From an uncultured Oscillospiraceae bacterium (GTDB lineage: Bacteria > Bacillota > Clostridia > Oscillospirales > Oscillospiraceae), in assembly GCA_934515035.1 (NCBI GenBank), contig CAKSXP010000009.1, positions 1 to 17,460 on the forward strand: 17,460 bases of DNA. Reading direction: 5' to 3'. The notes under the pieces are model-generated. The model saw nothing but the letters and a program-made list of their open reading frames with translations, ran no database searches and was not told the origin of the DNA. Positions 1-6,887 of this stretch are shown here, piece after piece. How positions within the stretch are numbered: position 1 is the first letter of the stretch; every line of letters starts with the position of its first letter. A program made the position numbers and the translations under genes.

Positions 1-18
1 CCTTGTGTGTCCCTTTTG

Positions 19-48
19 CATACTTTTCCGGACGAGCGGAAAAGTATG
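19..48. repeat. 12-bp perfect inverted repeat near left edge
   Basis: CATACTTTTCCG (19-30) is followed by a 6-nt loop and its exact reverse complement CGGAAAAGTATG (37-48). There is no T-run after either arm, so it does not look like an intrinsic terminator. It may be a dispersed palindromic (REP/MITE-like) unit of the type common in gut clostridia. That is inferred from its form only, because a single copy is visible here. Confidence 0.55.
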
Positions 49-150
49 TCCCTCTGAAAGAGACCCAGTTCGGTAGAGCTAAAAGAAAAATAGAAGCAAT
101 AAGATAAAGAAAAGCTCTCCCGTCAGATCAAAAATAAAAATAAACACTTA

Positions 151-182
151 CGCCCGGCCATTGTTATCCCAAAGGCCGGGCG
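151..182 (-). terminator. Intrinsic terminator of the nitroreductase gene
   Basis: Arms CGCCCGGCC (151-159) and GGCCGGGCG (174-182) pair perfectly (9 bp) around a 14-nt loop. Read on the minus strand, the stem lies about 18 nt past the stop of the nitroreductase gene and is followed by a T-rich stretch (complement of the A-rich 129-147). Position and T-richness fit a rho-independent terminator for the two-gene minus operon. Positions 49-150 are AT- and purine-rich and hold no gene I can support. Confidence 0.7.
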
Positions 183-199
183 CTGTGTTTTTTAACGGG

Positions 200-817
200 T
201 CATTCAAAATATTCGACGCTGTCGCTTCTGCGGGGGACGCGCGGCGCGCGGAAGGCGTTCCAGTCGGCATAGCCGACGCCTATCGTGCAGATAAGCTCGT
301 TTCCCTCGGGGACGAGCGCCCTGATGCAGTCGGGACAGTCGGGTTCGGACAAAAATTTTCCGATCACGTTCGCGTTGATCGCGGCCATGCACAGGGAGTC
401 CAGACCGCAGGCCTTTGCCGCGAGCATGATGTTCTCCGCCGCGAGCCAGCAGGCGGCGCCCGGCGTTCTCTCGGGCTCCTCGGACAGGACGAATATCGCG
501 GGCGGAAAGCCCTCGCGTCCGGTGATAACTCCGCCGCGTCTGAACTCTCCGGCGTGCTTGTCCTCGATCTCACCCGTTTTTGCTTCTTTTGCCTTGACGG
601 CCTCGAAGCCCCTTGCGCACTCGTCTGCGATGACGTTGAGCGTGTCCTCGTTCGTCACGACGGAGATGTGCCACGGCTGGCGGCCCCCGGCGTTCGGAGC
701 ATAGGATGCGGCAAGCGCCATCAGCTCCAGATCCTCGCGCTCGACCTTGTCGGGCTTGAACTGGCGGCAGCTTTCCCGCGCAAGGATGTTTGCGATGACG
801 GGATGAACGTACTTCAT
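200..817 (-). CDS. Nitroreductase-family FMN oxidoreductase
   Basis: This 205-residue protein is predicted to be a cytosolic FMN enzyme of the nitroreductase family, which uses NAD(P)H to reduce nitro groups, quinones or related electron-poor compounds. Family marks are the N-terminal RESCRQF (14-20, usual RxSxRxF phosphate-binding box), PNAGGRQPW (41-49, usual P-S/N-x-x-N-x-QPW) and AENIMLAAKACGLDSL (127-142). The length is normal for a small family member. The start is fixed by GGAGGGAG at 827-834. It lies 37 nt behind the split-barrel gene at 855-1244, so the two are probably one transcript. A CPDC pair (161-164) is unusual and could be a redox-active or metal-binding insertion. The substrate is unknown. 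Confidence 0.9.
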   Translation of the reverse strand: MKYVHPVIANILARESCRQFKPDKVEREDLELMALAASYAPNAGGRQPWHISVVTNEDTLNVIADECARGFEAVKAKEAKTGEIEDKHAGEFRRGGVITGREGFPPAIFVLSEEPERTPGAACWLAAENIMLAAKACGLDSLCMAAINANVIGKFLSEPDCPDCIRALVPEGNELICTIGVGYADWNAFRAPRVPRRSDSVEYFE

Positions 818-854
818 GGTTATCTTCTCCCTCCGAAAATTTCTGAAGGACTTA

Positions 855-1244
855 TCAGAAGGTTATGACCTCCGGCTCGCCCGCTCCGGAGAATGTGGCG
901 GTCGCGTCCTTGAGATACCAGACCTCGTTGTTGCCGTCGCCGGCGCTGTACATGCCGGCAAGTCCGGGATGATCGTCAAGCAGGCTCTGCTGGGCCTCGA
1001 TGCGCTCGTCGAGAACGACGGTCGCGGCGACGCGGAGCGTTCTGCCCTTGTTGAAGGCGCAGATCTCGACCTTCGGGTTCTTGTGCATCTGCTTTGAAAC
1101 GGGCTTGGAAGCGCCGGTGTGAATGTAGAGCTTTCCCTCAAAAACGTGAGCCGCGCCGAAGGGGCGGACACGGGGCTGGTCGCCCTCGACTGTTGCGATG
1201 TAGAAAACTCCGCACTCTTTAAGAAAACTGTGTACCTTCTCCAT
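855..1244 (-). CDS. Pyridoxamine 5'-phosphate oxidase-like FMN-binding split-barrel protein
   Basis: The product is 129 residues, predicted cytosolic, and belongs to the small PNPOx-like split-barrel proteins that bind FMN or other flavin/F420-type cofactors. The opening HSFLKECGVFYIATVEGDQP (5-24), then PRVRPFGAAHVFEGKLYIHT (24-43), is the usual first half of this fold: a strand with 'xATVxxDQPRVRP', then the 'GKLYxHTGxxKPVSKQ' cofactor loop. The start at 1244 is chosen over longer in-frame extensions because AAGGAGG at 1254-1260 sits just upstream, and the promoter at 1264-1292 would lie inside any longer reading. It precedes the nitroreductase gene by 37 nt, suggesting a flavin-based redox pair. 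Such proteins are often annotated only by fold, and the reaction is not predictable. Confidence 0.88.
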   Translation of the reverse strand: MEKVHSFLKECGVFYIATVEGDQPRVRPFGAAHVFEGKLYIHTGASKPVSKQMHKNPKVEICAFNKGRTLRVAATVVLDERIEAQQSLLDDHPGLAGMYSAGDGNNEVWYLKDATATFSGAGEPEVITF

Positions 1245-1263
1245 TGATGATGTCCTCCTTGTT

Positions 1264-1292
1264 AGTATACGAATATTATTTGATTTTTGCAA
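1264..1292 (-). promoter_or_regulatory. Promoter of the split-barrel/nitroreductase operon
   Basis: On the minus strand TTGCAA (1292-1287) is spaced 17 nt from TATACT (1269-1264), a good sigma-A-type pair. It lies 20 nt before the start codon at 1244 and is divergent from the promoter at 1297-1326. Confidence 0.65.
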
Positions 1293-1296
1293 GACG

Positions 1297-1326
1297 TTGA
1301 AAAAATTCCGGCAGCCGTGATATAAT
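1297..1326 (+). promoter_or_regulatory. Strong promoter with extended -10 for the 106-residue gene
   Basis: TTGAAA (1297-1302), an 18-nt spacer and a perfect TATAAT (1321-1326) preceded by TGA give a -35, an extended -10 (TGnTATAAT) and a start site near 1333. It is only 4 nt from the minus-strand promoter, so the two may interfere or share control. Confidence 0.75.
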
Positions 1327-1362
1327 GACAGCCAAAGAAAAAACCGGGGGGGGAATTTTGCC

Positions 1363-1683
1363 ATGGCAAAGCTTATTGACCGCATACTGCCCGGCGGCCA
1401 GACGATGACGGAAATAGACGGCTACGGCGGGGACGCGGATTTTTATACGGTATACGAGCTGGTCGAAAGGCTGATACAGCCGGAAGCGCAGAGAACGACT
1501 ATCGACAGCCTGTGCGTCGGCGGCTCCTTCCGAAAGGACGGCATCACCGTCCGCATGAGCAGTGAGGGGATAACGGACAACTTCTCCTTCGTCTATGACG
1601 CGCGCGGACTGTCCGGCGCGGAGACGGAAAAGCTCCGCTCCTGGCTCGGGGCCGTCGCCGGAGCTCTGCCCGAAAGGAACTGA
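1363..1683 (+). CDS. Hypothetical 106-residue protein
   Basis: I do not recognise this gene. It encodes a small, soluble-looking protein without signal peptide or membrane segment. A mixed alpha/beta pattern is likely: an N-terminal helix (FYTVYELVERLIQ, about 27-39), beta-rich stretches around FRKDGITVRMSSEG (56-69) and FSFVYDARG (74-82), then a C-terminal helix (about 84-101). It is taken as real because a strong extended -10 promoter lies about 30 nt upstream, a G-rich ribosome-binding-like tract (1346-1353) precedes the ATG, and codon use matches its neighbours. It converges on the PucR-type gene with only 5 bp between the stop codons, so the transcripts may overlap. The function is unknown. 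Confidence 0.75.
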   Translation: MAKLIDRILPGGQTMTEIDGYGGDADFYTVYELVERLIQPEAQRTTIDSLCVGGSFRKDGITVRMSSEGITDNFSFVYDARGLSGAETEKLRSWLGAVAGALPERN

Positions 1684-1688
1684 CGCGG

Positions 1689-3296
1689 TCACTCCAGCGA
1701 AGGGCTGATGTCGCGCAGAAAGTTTGCCCGGCCCTCCGCCAGATCGAGAAAGTCGAGAAAAACAAAAGAGCGCGTCAGACGCATCATGAGGTCGCCGTCG
1801 TCCCAGTCCAGGCCGGTCAGCGCCTTTATCTTGCGCAGGCGGTATTCAAGCGAATTGCGGTGGAGGCACAGAGCCTCCGCCGTTATCTGTGTTTTCTGGG
1901 CATATCTGAGATAGGTTTTCAGCGTCTCGAAGTATGCCGAGCCGTATTCCTCATCGTACTCCCGCAGACGCAGAACGAACGGATGGCAGCGGCGGCGCAG
2001 ATCCTCGCCTGCCTTGTAGAGGGAGTTTGCCTCTATCATGCTCTCGCAGGCGTCGTATTCGGCAAGGCGGAAAACCATGCCTTCCGGCGTCGGACGGCAC
2101 AGATAGCGGCTGATCTCCAGCGCGGAAAGGGCCTCCGAATATGCGTGGGCAAAGTCCTTCATGTCAAAAAACTCACGGCTGGTGCCGCAGTAAACGTGGT
2201 AATCGCTTATAAAACCGCTCAGCTCCTGCTCGCTGCGCATGTCGAAGGTGCGCTTCGTCTGATAGTTTGTCAGCATGACGAGCGTTTTTCCGTATACCGT
2301 CGAGATCGAGCCGGGGCAGATCATTTCCAGATAGCTTATGATGCTGCGTATCGACTGGCGGAAGGGCTTGTGCGCGTCAAGATCCATTATCATGATGCGG
2401 AAGAAGCCCTCGTGCGGATAGTGGACCTCCGCCGACTGGTTCATGAAAAAGGTCTCCGCGGCGGAGCCGCCCTCTATGAGTATCGTCAGAAAGGCCTCCA
2501 TTATATCGCCGCGGACGAACCCGGCCTGCGGGTTATTGCCGATCAGCGAGGCCAGAGTTTCGACCATGACGGCGAGGATGCGCGTTTCGCGCCGGGTGGG
2601 TATGCCCCTGGGCAGTCCCATGGCGATCCTGCCGATGCGCTCGCCCTCGAACATGACGTCGCCCATCAGGTTATAGCCGCCGGTCTGTTCGTTCCGGGTC
2701 AGGCGGAGCGTTCCGCCCGGCGTTTCGCAGAGGTTGCGGATTATCTGGCTGTGGTTGCCGCCCATGAACTCGGGCACGACGCCGTGCGCGATGAACGTGT
2801 CCCAGTCCGGCTCGCCGTAAAGCTCCGGCGGGCAGGTGTGGGCGATGATGGTGTGGGTATAGTCGGAGATGACCATCGGCAGATCGAGCGACTGGTTGGC
2901 AGCGTCCAGCACGGCCTGCGGCTTCTGCTTGCGCAGAAGCGCCTCATAGATGCGCGCGACGGCGCCCGCAACGGCAAGCTCGTCGGCGAAAAGGCCGCTC
3001 AGCCTTTTGTGCAGCCGCTCTGCCGCGCCGGGGTCCGGACAGATGAGGATGTTCGCGCCGCCCTCCGTGAAGCCGGGGGGCAGAACGCGCTCGCCCATCA
3101 CGATCAGGCAGGATGTGCCGCCCGGCGGCGTTTTCGGCAGCGGTTCGCCGGGGGGCAGAACATAAAGCGCCTCCGGTTCCCACCGCTGCGCCGGCAGACT
3201 GCCGGGAAAGGATATCTCCGCCGTGCCGGAGCCGGACACCTGGCGGATACGGAATTCGCTCAGTTCTATGAGAAGCTCGCTTATCCTGACGCTCAT
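1689..3296 (-). CDS. PucR/CdaR-type transcriptional regulator
   Basis: This is a 535-residue cytosolic DNA-binding regulator of the PucR/CdaR group, which usually activates catabolic or purine/sugar-acid genes in response to a small molecule. The C-terminus (about 455-515) is the characteristic HTH_30 domain, with TLKTYLRYAQ and the recognition-helix block LHRNSLEYRLRKI (478-490) followed by LTGLD. The centre has the degenerate GGDEF-like CdaR domain (ISTVYGKTLVMLTNY, then a FAHAYSEALSALEISR helix). The N-terminal 250 residues carry the presumed sensor. The start at 3296 is preferred over an upstream in-frame codon because GGGAGGAC lies 7 nt upstream. It diverges from the beta-helix gene at 3553 and is probably its regulator (inferred). 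The effector is unknown. Confidence 0.88.
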   Translation of the reverse strand: MSVRISELLIELSEFRIRQVSGSGTAEISFPGSLPAQRWEPEALYVLPPGEPLPKTPPGGTSCLIVMGERVLPPGFTEGGANILICPDPGAAERLHKRLSGLFADELAVAGAVARIYEALLRKQKPQAVLDAANQSLDLPMVISDYTHTIIAHTCPPELYGEPDWDTFIAHGVVPEFMGGNHSQIIRNLCETPGGTLRLTRNEQTGGYNLMGDVMFEGERIGRIAMGLPRGIPTRRETRILAVMVETLASLIGNNPQAGFVRGDIMEAFLTILIEGGSAAETFFMNQSAEVHYPHEGFFRIMIMDLDAHKPFRQSIRSIISYLEMICPGSISTVYGKTLVMLTNYQTKRTFDMRSEQELSGFISDYHVYCGTSREFFDMKDFAHAYSEALSALEISRYLCRPTPEGMVFRLAEYDACESMIEANSLYKAGEDLRRRCHPFVLRLREYDEEYGSAYFETLKTYLRYAQKTQITAEALCLHRNSLEYRLRKIKALTGLDWDDGDLMMRLTRSFVFLDFLDLAEGRANFLRDISPSLE

Positions 3297-3365
3297 CGCG
3301 CTCGTCCTCCCTGTTTTCGTTTGCAGCAGCAATATTTCTGCATTTTCACAATCACACCTGCTTTT

Positions 3366-3394
3366 ATTCTAACCTGTTTTGACTAAAGAGTAAA
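3366..3394 (-). promoter_or_regulatory. Promoter of the PucR-type regulator
   Basis: On the minus strand TTTACT (3394-3389), a 17-nt spacer and TAGAAT (3371-3366). The -10 lies in the string GTTAGAATAAAA, which recurs exactly in the oppositely oriented promoter at 3468-3496. Confidence 0.5.
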
Positions 3395-3395
3395 G

Positions 3396-3417
3396 AGCAT
3401 ATTGTCAGAAATATGCT
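3396..3417. promoter_or_regulatory. Inverted repeat AGCATAT-N8-ATATGCT, candidate operator
   Basis: AGCATAT (3396-3402) and ATATGCT (3411-3417) are perfect 7-bp arms with 8 nt between them. The repeat abuts the -35 of the regulator's own promoter and lies about 50 bp upstream of the beta-helix promoter. That suits autoregulation plus activation by a dimeric regulator such as PucR. No footprint evidence exists here. Confidence 0.5.
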
Positions 3418-3420
3418 ATA

Positions 3421-3438
3421 TTTGTGCAAAGGCACAAA
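3421..3438. promoter_or_regulatory. Inverted repeat TTTGTGC-AAAG-GCACAAA, candidate operator
   Basis: Perfect 7-bp arms (3421-3427 and 3432-3438) are separated by 4 nt. The core TGTG-N6-CACA resembles sites of the CRP/FNR superfamily, but it could equally be a second PucR-type half-site pair. It lies between the two divergent promoters, about 30 bp upstream of the -35 at 3468. Confidence 0.5.
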
Positions 3439-3467
3439 AACATATACGAATCTTTGTGATTTGAATA

Positions 3468-3496
3468 ATGACATCATAAATTTACGCTGTTAGAAT
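3468..3496 (+). promoter_or_regulatory. Promoter of the first beta-helix gene
   Basis: ATGACA (3468-3473), a 17-nt spacer and TAGAAT (3491-3496). Each hexamer matches consensus at 5 of 6 positions. The start site would be near 3503, giving a 50-nt leader with AGGAGG at 3541-3546 ahead of the ATG at 3553. Confidence 0.5.
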
Positions 3497-3552
3497 AAAA
3501 TTAAAGTTTTGCTGGGAAAAGACCATATCCCGGCAGGTTAAGGAGGACACGC

Positions 3553-5358
3553 ATGACAAAGAAACTTTCGGCCGGCGAGATCTGGGTCGTCAACGAGACC
3601 ACCAGACTTGACGGACTGACGATAGCTCCGGGCGCCGAGCTTCGCGCTCCGGAGGGATACTATCTTGCCATGACCGTTAACGGTATCGGCGAGATGATGG
3701 AGCCCGGCGAGTATACGGGCGACATCGTACTTACCGTTGCAAAGATCTTCACCAAGGAGACCTATCGCTTCGGAAAATACAGCAACACCGACTATCAGGC
3801 CGGCATCATCATCAACGACGGCAAATTCGTTGCGGATTCTTCCGTAACGTCCATCATACGCGGCGGAAGCTTTGACGAAAAGTCCGCTCAGGGCATGGAG
3901 ATAACCTCCAACCAGTGGGACTTCAACGGCTTCTTCGTCACGGGCGACAGCGAATATACCATCAGCGACGTCAAGATCGACCTCACCGGCGACGGCACGG
4001 ACGATTTCGTCGGTCTCGGCGCGGGCATCGCCGTCTCCGGCACCGCGAAAGTCACCGTCAACAACGCGGAAATCCACTCCAACGGCGTCGGACGCGGAAC
4101 GGCTTTCGTCGGCAGCGACAGCGAAGTCACCTTCAACGACTGCTTCTTCACCCTCAACACCGGTCACCCGACCGAGGATGAGCTCGCGGCAAAGGGCGAC
4201 GACCGCATGCTCGAGCCGCCCTGGCAGATGGGCATCCGCGGCTACGGACGCACGACCAACGTTGCGGGCATGGCCACGGTCAACTACAACCGCTGCCACT
4301 TCATCTCCAACTCCTGGGGCGTTCTGTCCATCGACGGCGGCTGCGTTACCCGCATGAACGCAAAGGACTGCCTCATCGAGCTGCGCGGCGACAGCGGCTA
4401 CGGCGTTTTCTCCATCGCGGACGACGTTGCCTTCGACTATGCCAAGTTCGGCGACTACGGCTCCTACGACGTTCTCGACCACTGCGTCGTCAACGTTCCC
4501 ACATATCCGATCATCATGTCCCTCGGCAAGAGCGGCGGCGCCTTCATCAACGGCTCCACCATAAACTCCAGGCGCTTCGGCTCCATCATCTTCCGCAACA
4601 GCGGCGGCAAGCTCGAGGTCAAGAGCGGCACGACGATGAACACCGGCAGAGCCACCTTCCTGCTCAAGGGCGCAAACAGCTATATCGAGTGCGACGACGC
4701 GCACCTCAACCCCGCCAACGGCGTCATTCTCCAGGTCATGGACAGCGACGAGACCGGCATGGGCGGCGGCGCTTTCATCGTCCCCATCGGCAAGAAGGAC
4801 AAGAAGATCCGCGGCCGCGACCTGACCGTCGCCAACCCGACCGAGGACGTTTTTGCAAGCTTCTCCAACATGACCGTAAAGGGCGACATGTACAACACGA
4901 CCACCAACCTGCTGACCAACTGCCAGTCCGATCCCGACGTCACGGGAGACGGCCCCCCGCCGATGGACTTCGGCCAGGTCCGCGGCATGGGCACCGACCT
5001 CCAGGGTGCGAAGAACGTCGATATCTCCTTCAAGAATGCAAAGGTCGAGGGCATTATCAGCTCCGCCACCGCTGCATACAGGGACGGCGTTACCCGCATC
5101 GACAAGTCCAACTGCGAGGAGCTGGGCGAGATCACCTGCACTCCCGCGGCGCCCGTCAACAACGGCATGATCGTCTCCCTTGACCGCCACAGCGAGTGGA
5201 CCGTCACCGGAAAGTGCTATCTGACAAAGCTCCAGCTCGCGCGCGGAGCGGTCGTCAAGGCGCCGAAGGGCAAGAAGGTCAGAATGACCGTCGACGGTGT
5301 CAAGACCGAGATCACCGCCGGTATCCACACCGGAAAGATCGTCCTCACCGTGGGCTGA
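3553..5358 (+). CDS. Predicted right-handed beta-helix protein, cytosolic (paralogue 1)
   Basis: This 601-residue protein has a central region (about 75-535) made of short hydrophobic beta-strand repeats ending in Gly/Asn/Asp turns (for example NGSTINSRRFGSIIFRNSGG, 337-356), the pattern of a right-handed parallel beta-helix. No signal peptide, lipobox or anchor is present, which is odd because such folds are mostly secreted sugar lyases or adhesins. The ends are duplicated: residues about 10-62 and 549-601 align (W-V...L..L..A.GA...AP.G....MTV.G...G..TG.IVLTV). It is homologous throughout to the protein at 9799-11586; shared blocks include IFRN, IECDD, GRDLT.ANP.ED.FA.FSNM and KGDMYN.TTNL. 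AGGAGG lies 6 nt before the start, and the gene stands alone before a terminator. Possible roles are a lyase, epimerase or scaffold; I assign none. Confidence 0.75.
   Translation: MTKKLSAGEIWVVNETTRLDGLTIAPGAELRAPEGYYLAMTVNGIGEMMEPGEYTGDIVLTVAKIFTKETYRFGKYSNTDYQAGIIINDGKFVADSSVTSIIRGGSFDEKSAQGMEITSNQWDFNGFFVTGDSEYTISDVKIDLTGDGTDDFVGLGAGIAVSGTAKVTVNNAEIHSNGVGRGTAFVGSDSEVTFNDCFFTLNTGHPTEDELAAKGDDRMLEPPWQMGIRGYGRTTNVAGMATVNYNRCHFISNSWGVLSIDGGCVTRMNAKDCLIELRGDSGYGVFSIADDVAFDYAKFGDYGSYDVLDHCVVNVPTYPIIMSLGKSGGAFINGSTINSRRFGSIIFRNSGGKLEVKSGTTMNTGRATFLLKGANSYIECDDAHLNPANGVILQVMDSDETGMGGGAFIVPIGKKDKKIRGRDLTVANPTEDVFASFSNMTVKGDMYNTTTNLLTNCQSDPDVTGDGPPPMDFGQVRGMGTDLQGAKNVDISFKNAKVEGIISSATAAYRDGVTRIDKSNCEELGEITCTPAAPVNNGMIVSLDRHSEWTVTGKCYLTKLQLARGAVVKAPKGKKVRMTVDGVKTEITAGIHTGKIVLTVG
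3580..3738 (+). repeat. N-terminal copy of the duplicated bracket module (paralogue 1)
   Basis: It encodes residues about 10-62, with AELRAPEGYYLAMTVNG and the closing EYTGDIVLTV. It matches the C-terminal copy at 5197-5355 and both copies in the second paralogue. It looks like a small all-beta module capping each end of the helix. Confidence 0.7.
5197..5355 (+). repeat. C-terminal copy of the duplicated bracket module (paralogue 1)
   Basis: It encodes residues about 549-601, beginning WTVTG, with VVKAPKGKKVRMTVDG and the closing HTGKIVLTV. It is colinear with the N-terminal copy at 3580-3738. Confidence 0.7.
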
Positions 5359-5447
5359 AAAAACCGATAATATCGCATGGACCGTGCAGACGCCTGTGCC
5401 AGCGGGTCGCTGAAGCTTTGCAGAATGGTCCATTCCCCTTCTCCCGA

Positions 5448-5491
5448 GCGGGCGTATATGCGGCACACTGCCGCATAACGCCCGCTTTTTT
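5448..5491 (+). terminator. Intrinsic terminator after beta-helix gene 1
   Basis: GCGGGCG (5448-5454) pairs with CGCCCGC (5479-5485), and TATGCGGC (5457-5464) with GCCGCATA (5470-5477), around a 5-nt loop, followed by six T (5486-5491). This is a classic rho-independent terminator 90 nt past the stop at 5358. Positions 5359-5447 hold nothing else I can identify. Confidence 0.88.
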
Positions 5492-5502
5492 GCGCGGAAA
5501 AC

Positions 5503-5543
5503 AAAAAACGGCCCCGTTTTCGTAAGGCGAAAACGGGGGCCGT
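5503..5543 (-). terminator. Intrinsic terminator of the MFS gene
   Basis: ACGGCCCCGTTTTCG (5508-5522) pairs with CGAAAACGGGGGCCGT (5528-5543), with one extra G. On the minus strand the stem is followed by a T-run (complement of A 5503-5508). It lies 17 nt past the MFS stop and faces the plus-strand terminator. Confidence 0.85.
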
Positions 5544-5559
5544 TCCGATAAGAATACAG

Positions 5560-6768
5560 TTATTTTCCGGCGGGTCTGCACCCGTAATGCACAACGGCAT
5601 AGACGGCGCCCAGCACGAGAACGCCGGCGACGAGCACCATGCTCACCGAATATCCGGCAAGGCTTATGACAACGCCCCATGCGGCGGAACCGAGGCCGAT
5701 GCCGATATCGTTTGCAACGAGCACCGTTCCGCTCGCGGCTCCGCGACGCTCGGGGAGCGCGTCCCGCAGCGCGAGAGAATAGAACACCGGATAGGCAAGG
5801 CCGGAGAAAATGCCGTAGCACACGGCGAGAACGAAATATCCCGCGATGCCGCCGGTAAGGCTCTGAAAGACGAAGCCCGCGGCGAGAATGAGGAACACGG
5901 CCGCGAGAACGACGGTCTCGGAAAGCTTTTTCAGTATCGCGTCCACGGAAAGGTTCATCACCAGCATTATGACCGCCGTCACCGTGAAGAACAGGCCCGT
6001 GTTGACGCCGCTTTCGGCAAAGCCCTGTTCCGCCGCGTAGAGCAGGATGAAGCTGTTGAGAAACGCGGTCGAAAAGCAGCCGATGACCGAGAGTATGGCC
6101 GCCGGCAGAGCGCCCCTGTCGAAGAAGGCGGAAAGGCCGCGGTATTTCTTCTCTCCGGTTTTCGCGGCGCGGAAGTCGATGATCTTTTCATAGCCGCAGG
6201 CCAGCGCGACAAAGCCGCCCGCGACCAGTATCAGGCCGAGGACAAGGTAAAACCGCGTGAACAGTCCCTTTTCCGCAAAGGCGACCGTGACAGCGCCCGA
6301 GACCGAAAGCGACAGGGCAAACGGAAGGTAGAACAGGCCTGAAGCCTGCTTCTGCTTTTCCGGCGGGCAGGTGTCCATCGTCGCGGCGGACATCGGCGTG
6401 TTGGCAAGCGAATAGCCCGCGCCCTGTACGGCGCGCAGCACGAACAGCAGCACAAAGCTGCCCGTGAGGCCGAAGAGGATAACGGTCAGGCCGAAGATGA
6501 AGCAGCCCGCCGTCATCGTCGCGCGGCGGCCCAAGTGGTCCGTCAGATAGCCGCCGGCTATGCGGAAAAGTATCGCCGCGGCGGCAAAGGGGATGCCGAT
6601 CAGTCCGCTTATCCGCGTGCTGCCGCCCAGATGTGCCAGATAAAGCGTGACGGAGTTCGTCATAAGGTTGTGGTCAAGGTTCAGGCATATCCCGACGATG
6701 AGTATCAGAATAAAATACCTGTTCATCAGTTTTCCGCCGGTTATGGCGGAATTGTCTTTGCTGTTCAA
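5560..6768 (-). CDS. Major facilitator superfamily transporter
   Basis: A 402-residue inner-membrane carrier with about 12 hydrophobic segments. The cytosolic loop 2 signature GGYLTDHLGRR (72-82) is the MFS motif G-x-L-x-D-x-x-G-R-R/K, and a second-half counterpart (NLSVDAILKKLSE) is visible. Length and layout are standard for a drug- or metabolite-type MFS protein, importing or exporting a small organic molecule. The TTG start at 6768 is preferred to the ATG at 6726 because GGAGAG (6784-6779) lies 10 nt upstream and the leader AAGATAACC before the codon is identical to that before the nitroreductase ATG; the shorter start remains possible. It is the last gene after the flavoenzyme and probably moves the pathway substrate or product (compare BaiG next to bai enzymes). 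Direction and substrate are unknown. Confidence 0.88.
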   Translation of the reverse strand: MNSKDNSAITGGKLMNRYFILILIVGICLNLDHNLMTNSVTLYLAHLGGSTRISGLIGIPFAAAAILFRIAGGYLTDHLGRRATMTAGCFIFGLTVILFGLTGSFVLLFVLRAVQGAGYSLANTPMSAATMDTCPPEKQKQASGLFYLPFALSLSVSGAVTVAFAEKGLFTRFYLVLGLILVAGGFVALACGYEKIIDFRAAKTGEKKYRGLSAFFDRGALPAAILSVIGCFSTAFLNSFILLYAAEQGFAESGVNTGLFFTVTAVIMLVMNLSVDAILKKLSETVVLAAVFLILAAGFVFQSLTGGIAGYFVLAVCYGIFSGLAYPVFYSLALRDALPERRGAASGTVLVANDIGIGLGSAAWGVVISLAGYSVSMVLVAGVLVLGAVYAVVHYGCRPAGK

Positions 6769-6806
6769 GGTTATCTTTCTCTCCTTTTTTGACAGGTGAA
6801 CGGGCG

Positions 6807-6835
6807 AATATACACATTATTCGGCGCAGAGGCAA
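6807..6835 (-). promoter_or_regulatory. Candidate promoter of the MFS gene
   Basis: On the minus strand TTGCCT (6835-6830), a 17-nt spacer and TATATT (6812-6807) lie about 40 nt before the MFS start. The -35 falls inside the hairpin arm at 6823-6863, so transcription ending upstream and restarting here would share one element. Confidence 0.4.
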
Positions 6836-6863
6836 GCTTTTTTTAAAAAACTGCCTCTGCGCC
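6823..6863 (-). terminator. Long hairpin between flavoenzyme and MFS genes
   Basis: Perfect 12-bp arms GGCGCAGAGGCA (6823-6834) and TGCCTCTGCGCC (6852-6863) enclose a T7-A6 core that can extend the stem. It begins 24 nt after the flavoenzyme stop. No T-tract follows on the minus strand, so it may be a weak terminator, an attenuator or an mRNA-stabilising hairpin rather than a standard terminator. Confidence 0.5.
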
Positions 6864-6887
6864 TTTTGACTGTAAACCGTATGTTTA

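Noticed and set aside
3538..5466. Very long open frame on the minus strand opposite beta-helix gene 1
   Set aside because: It is composed of Val/Ala/Asp/Gly-rich shadow sequence without domain signatures. The plus frame has a ribosome binding site, a promoter and a paralogue, and high GC at third codon positions explains the open antisense frame.
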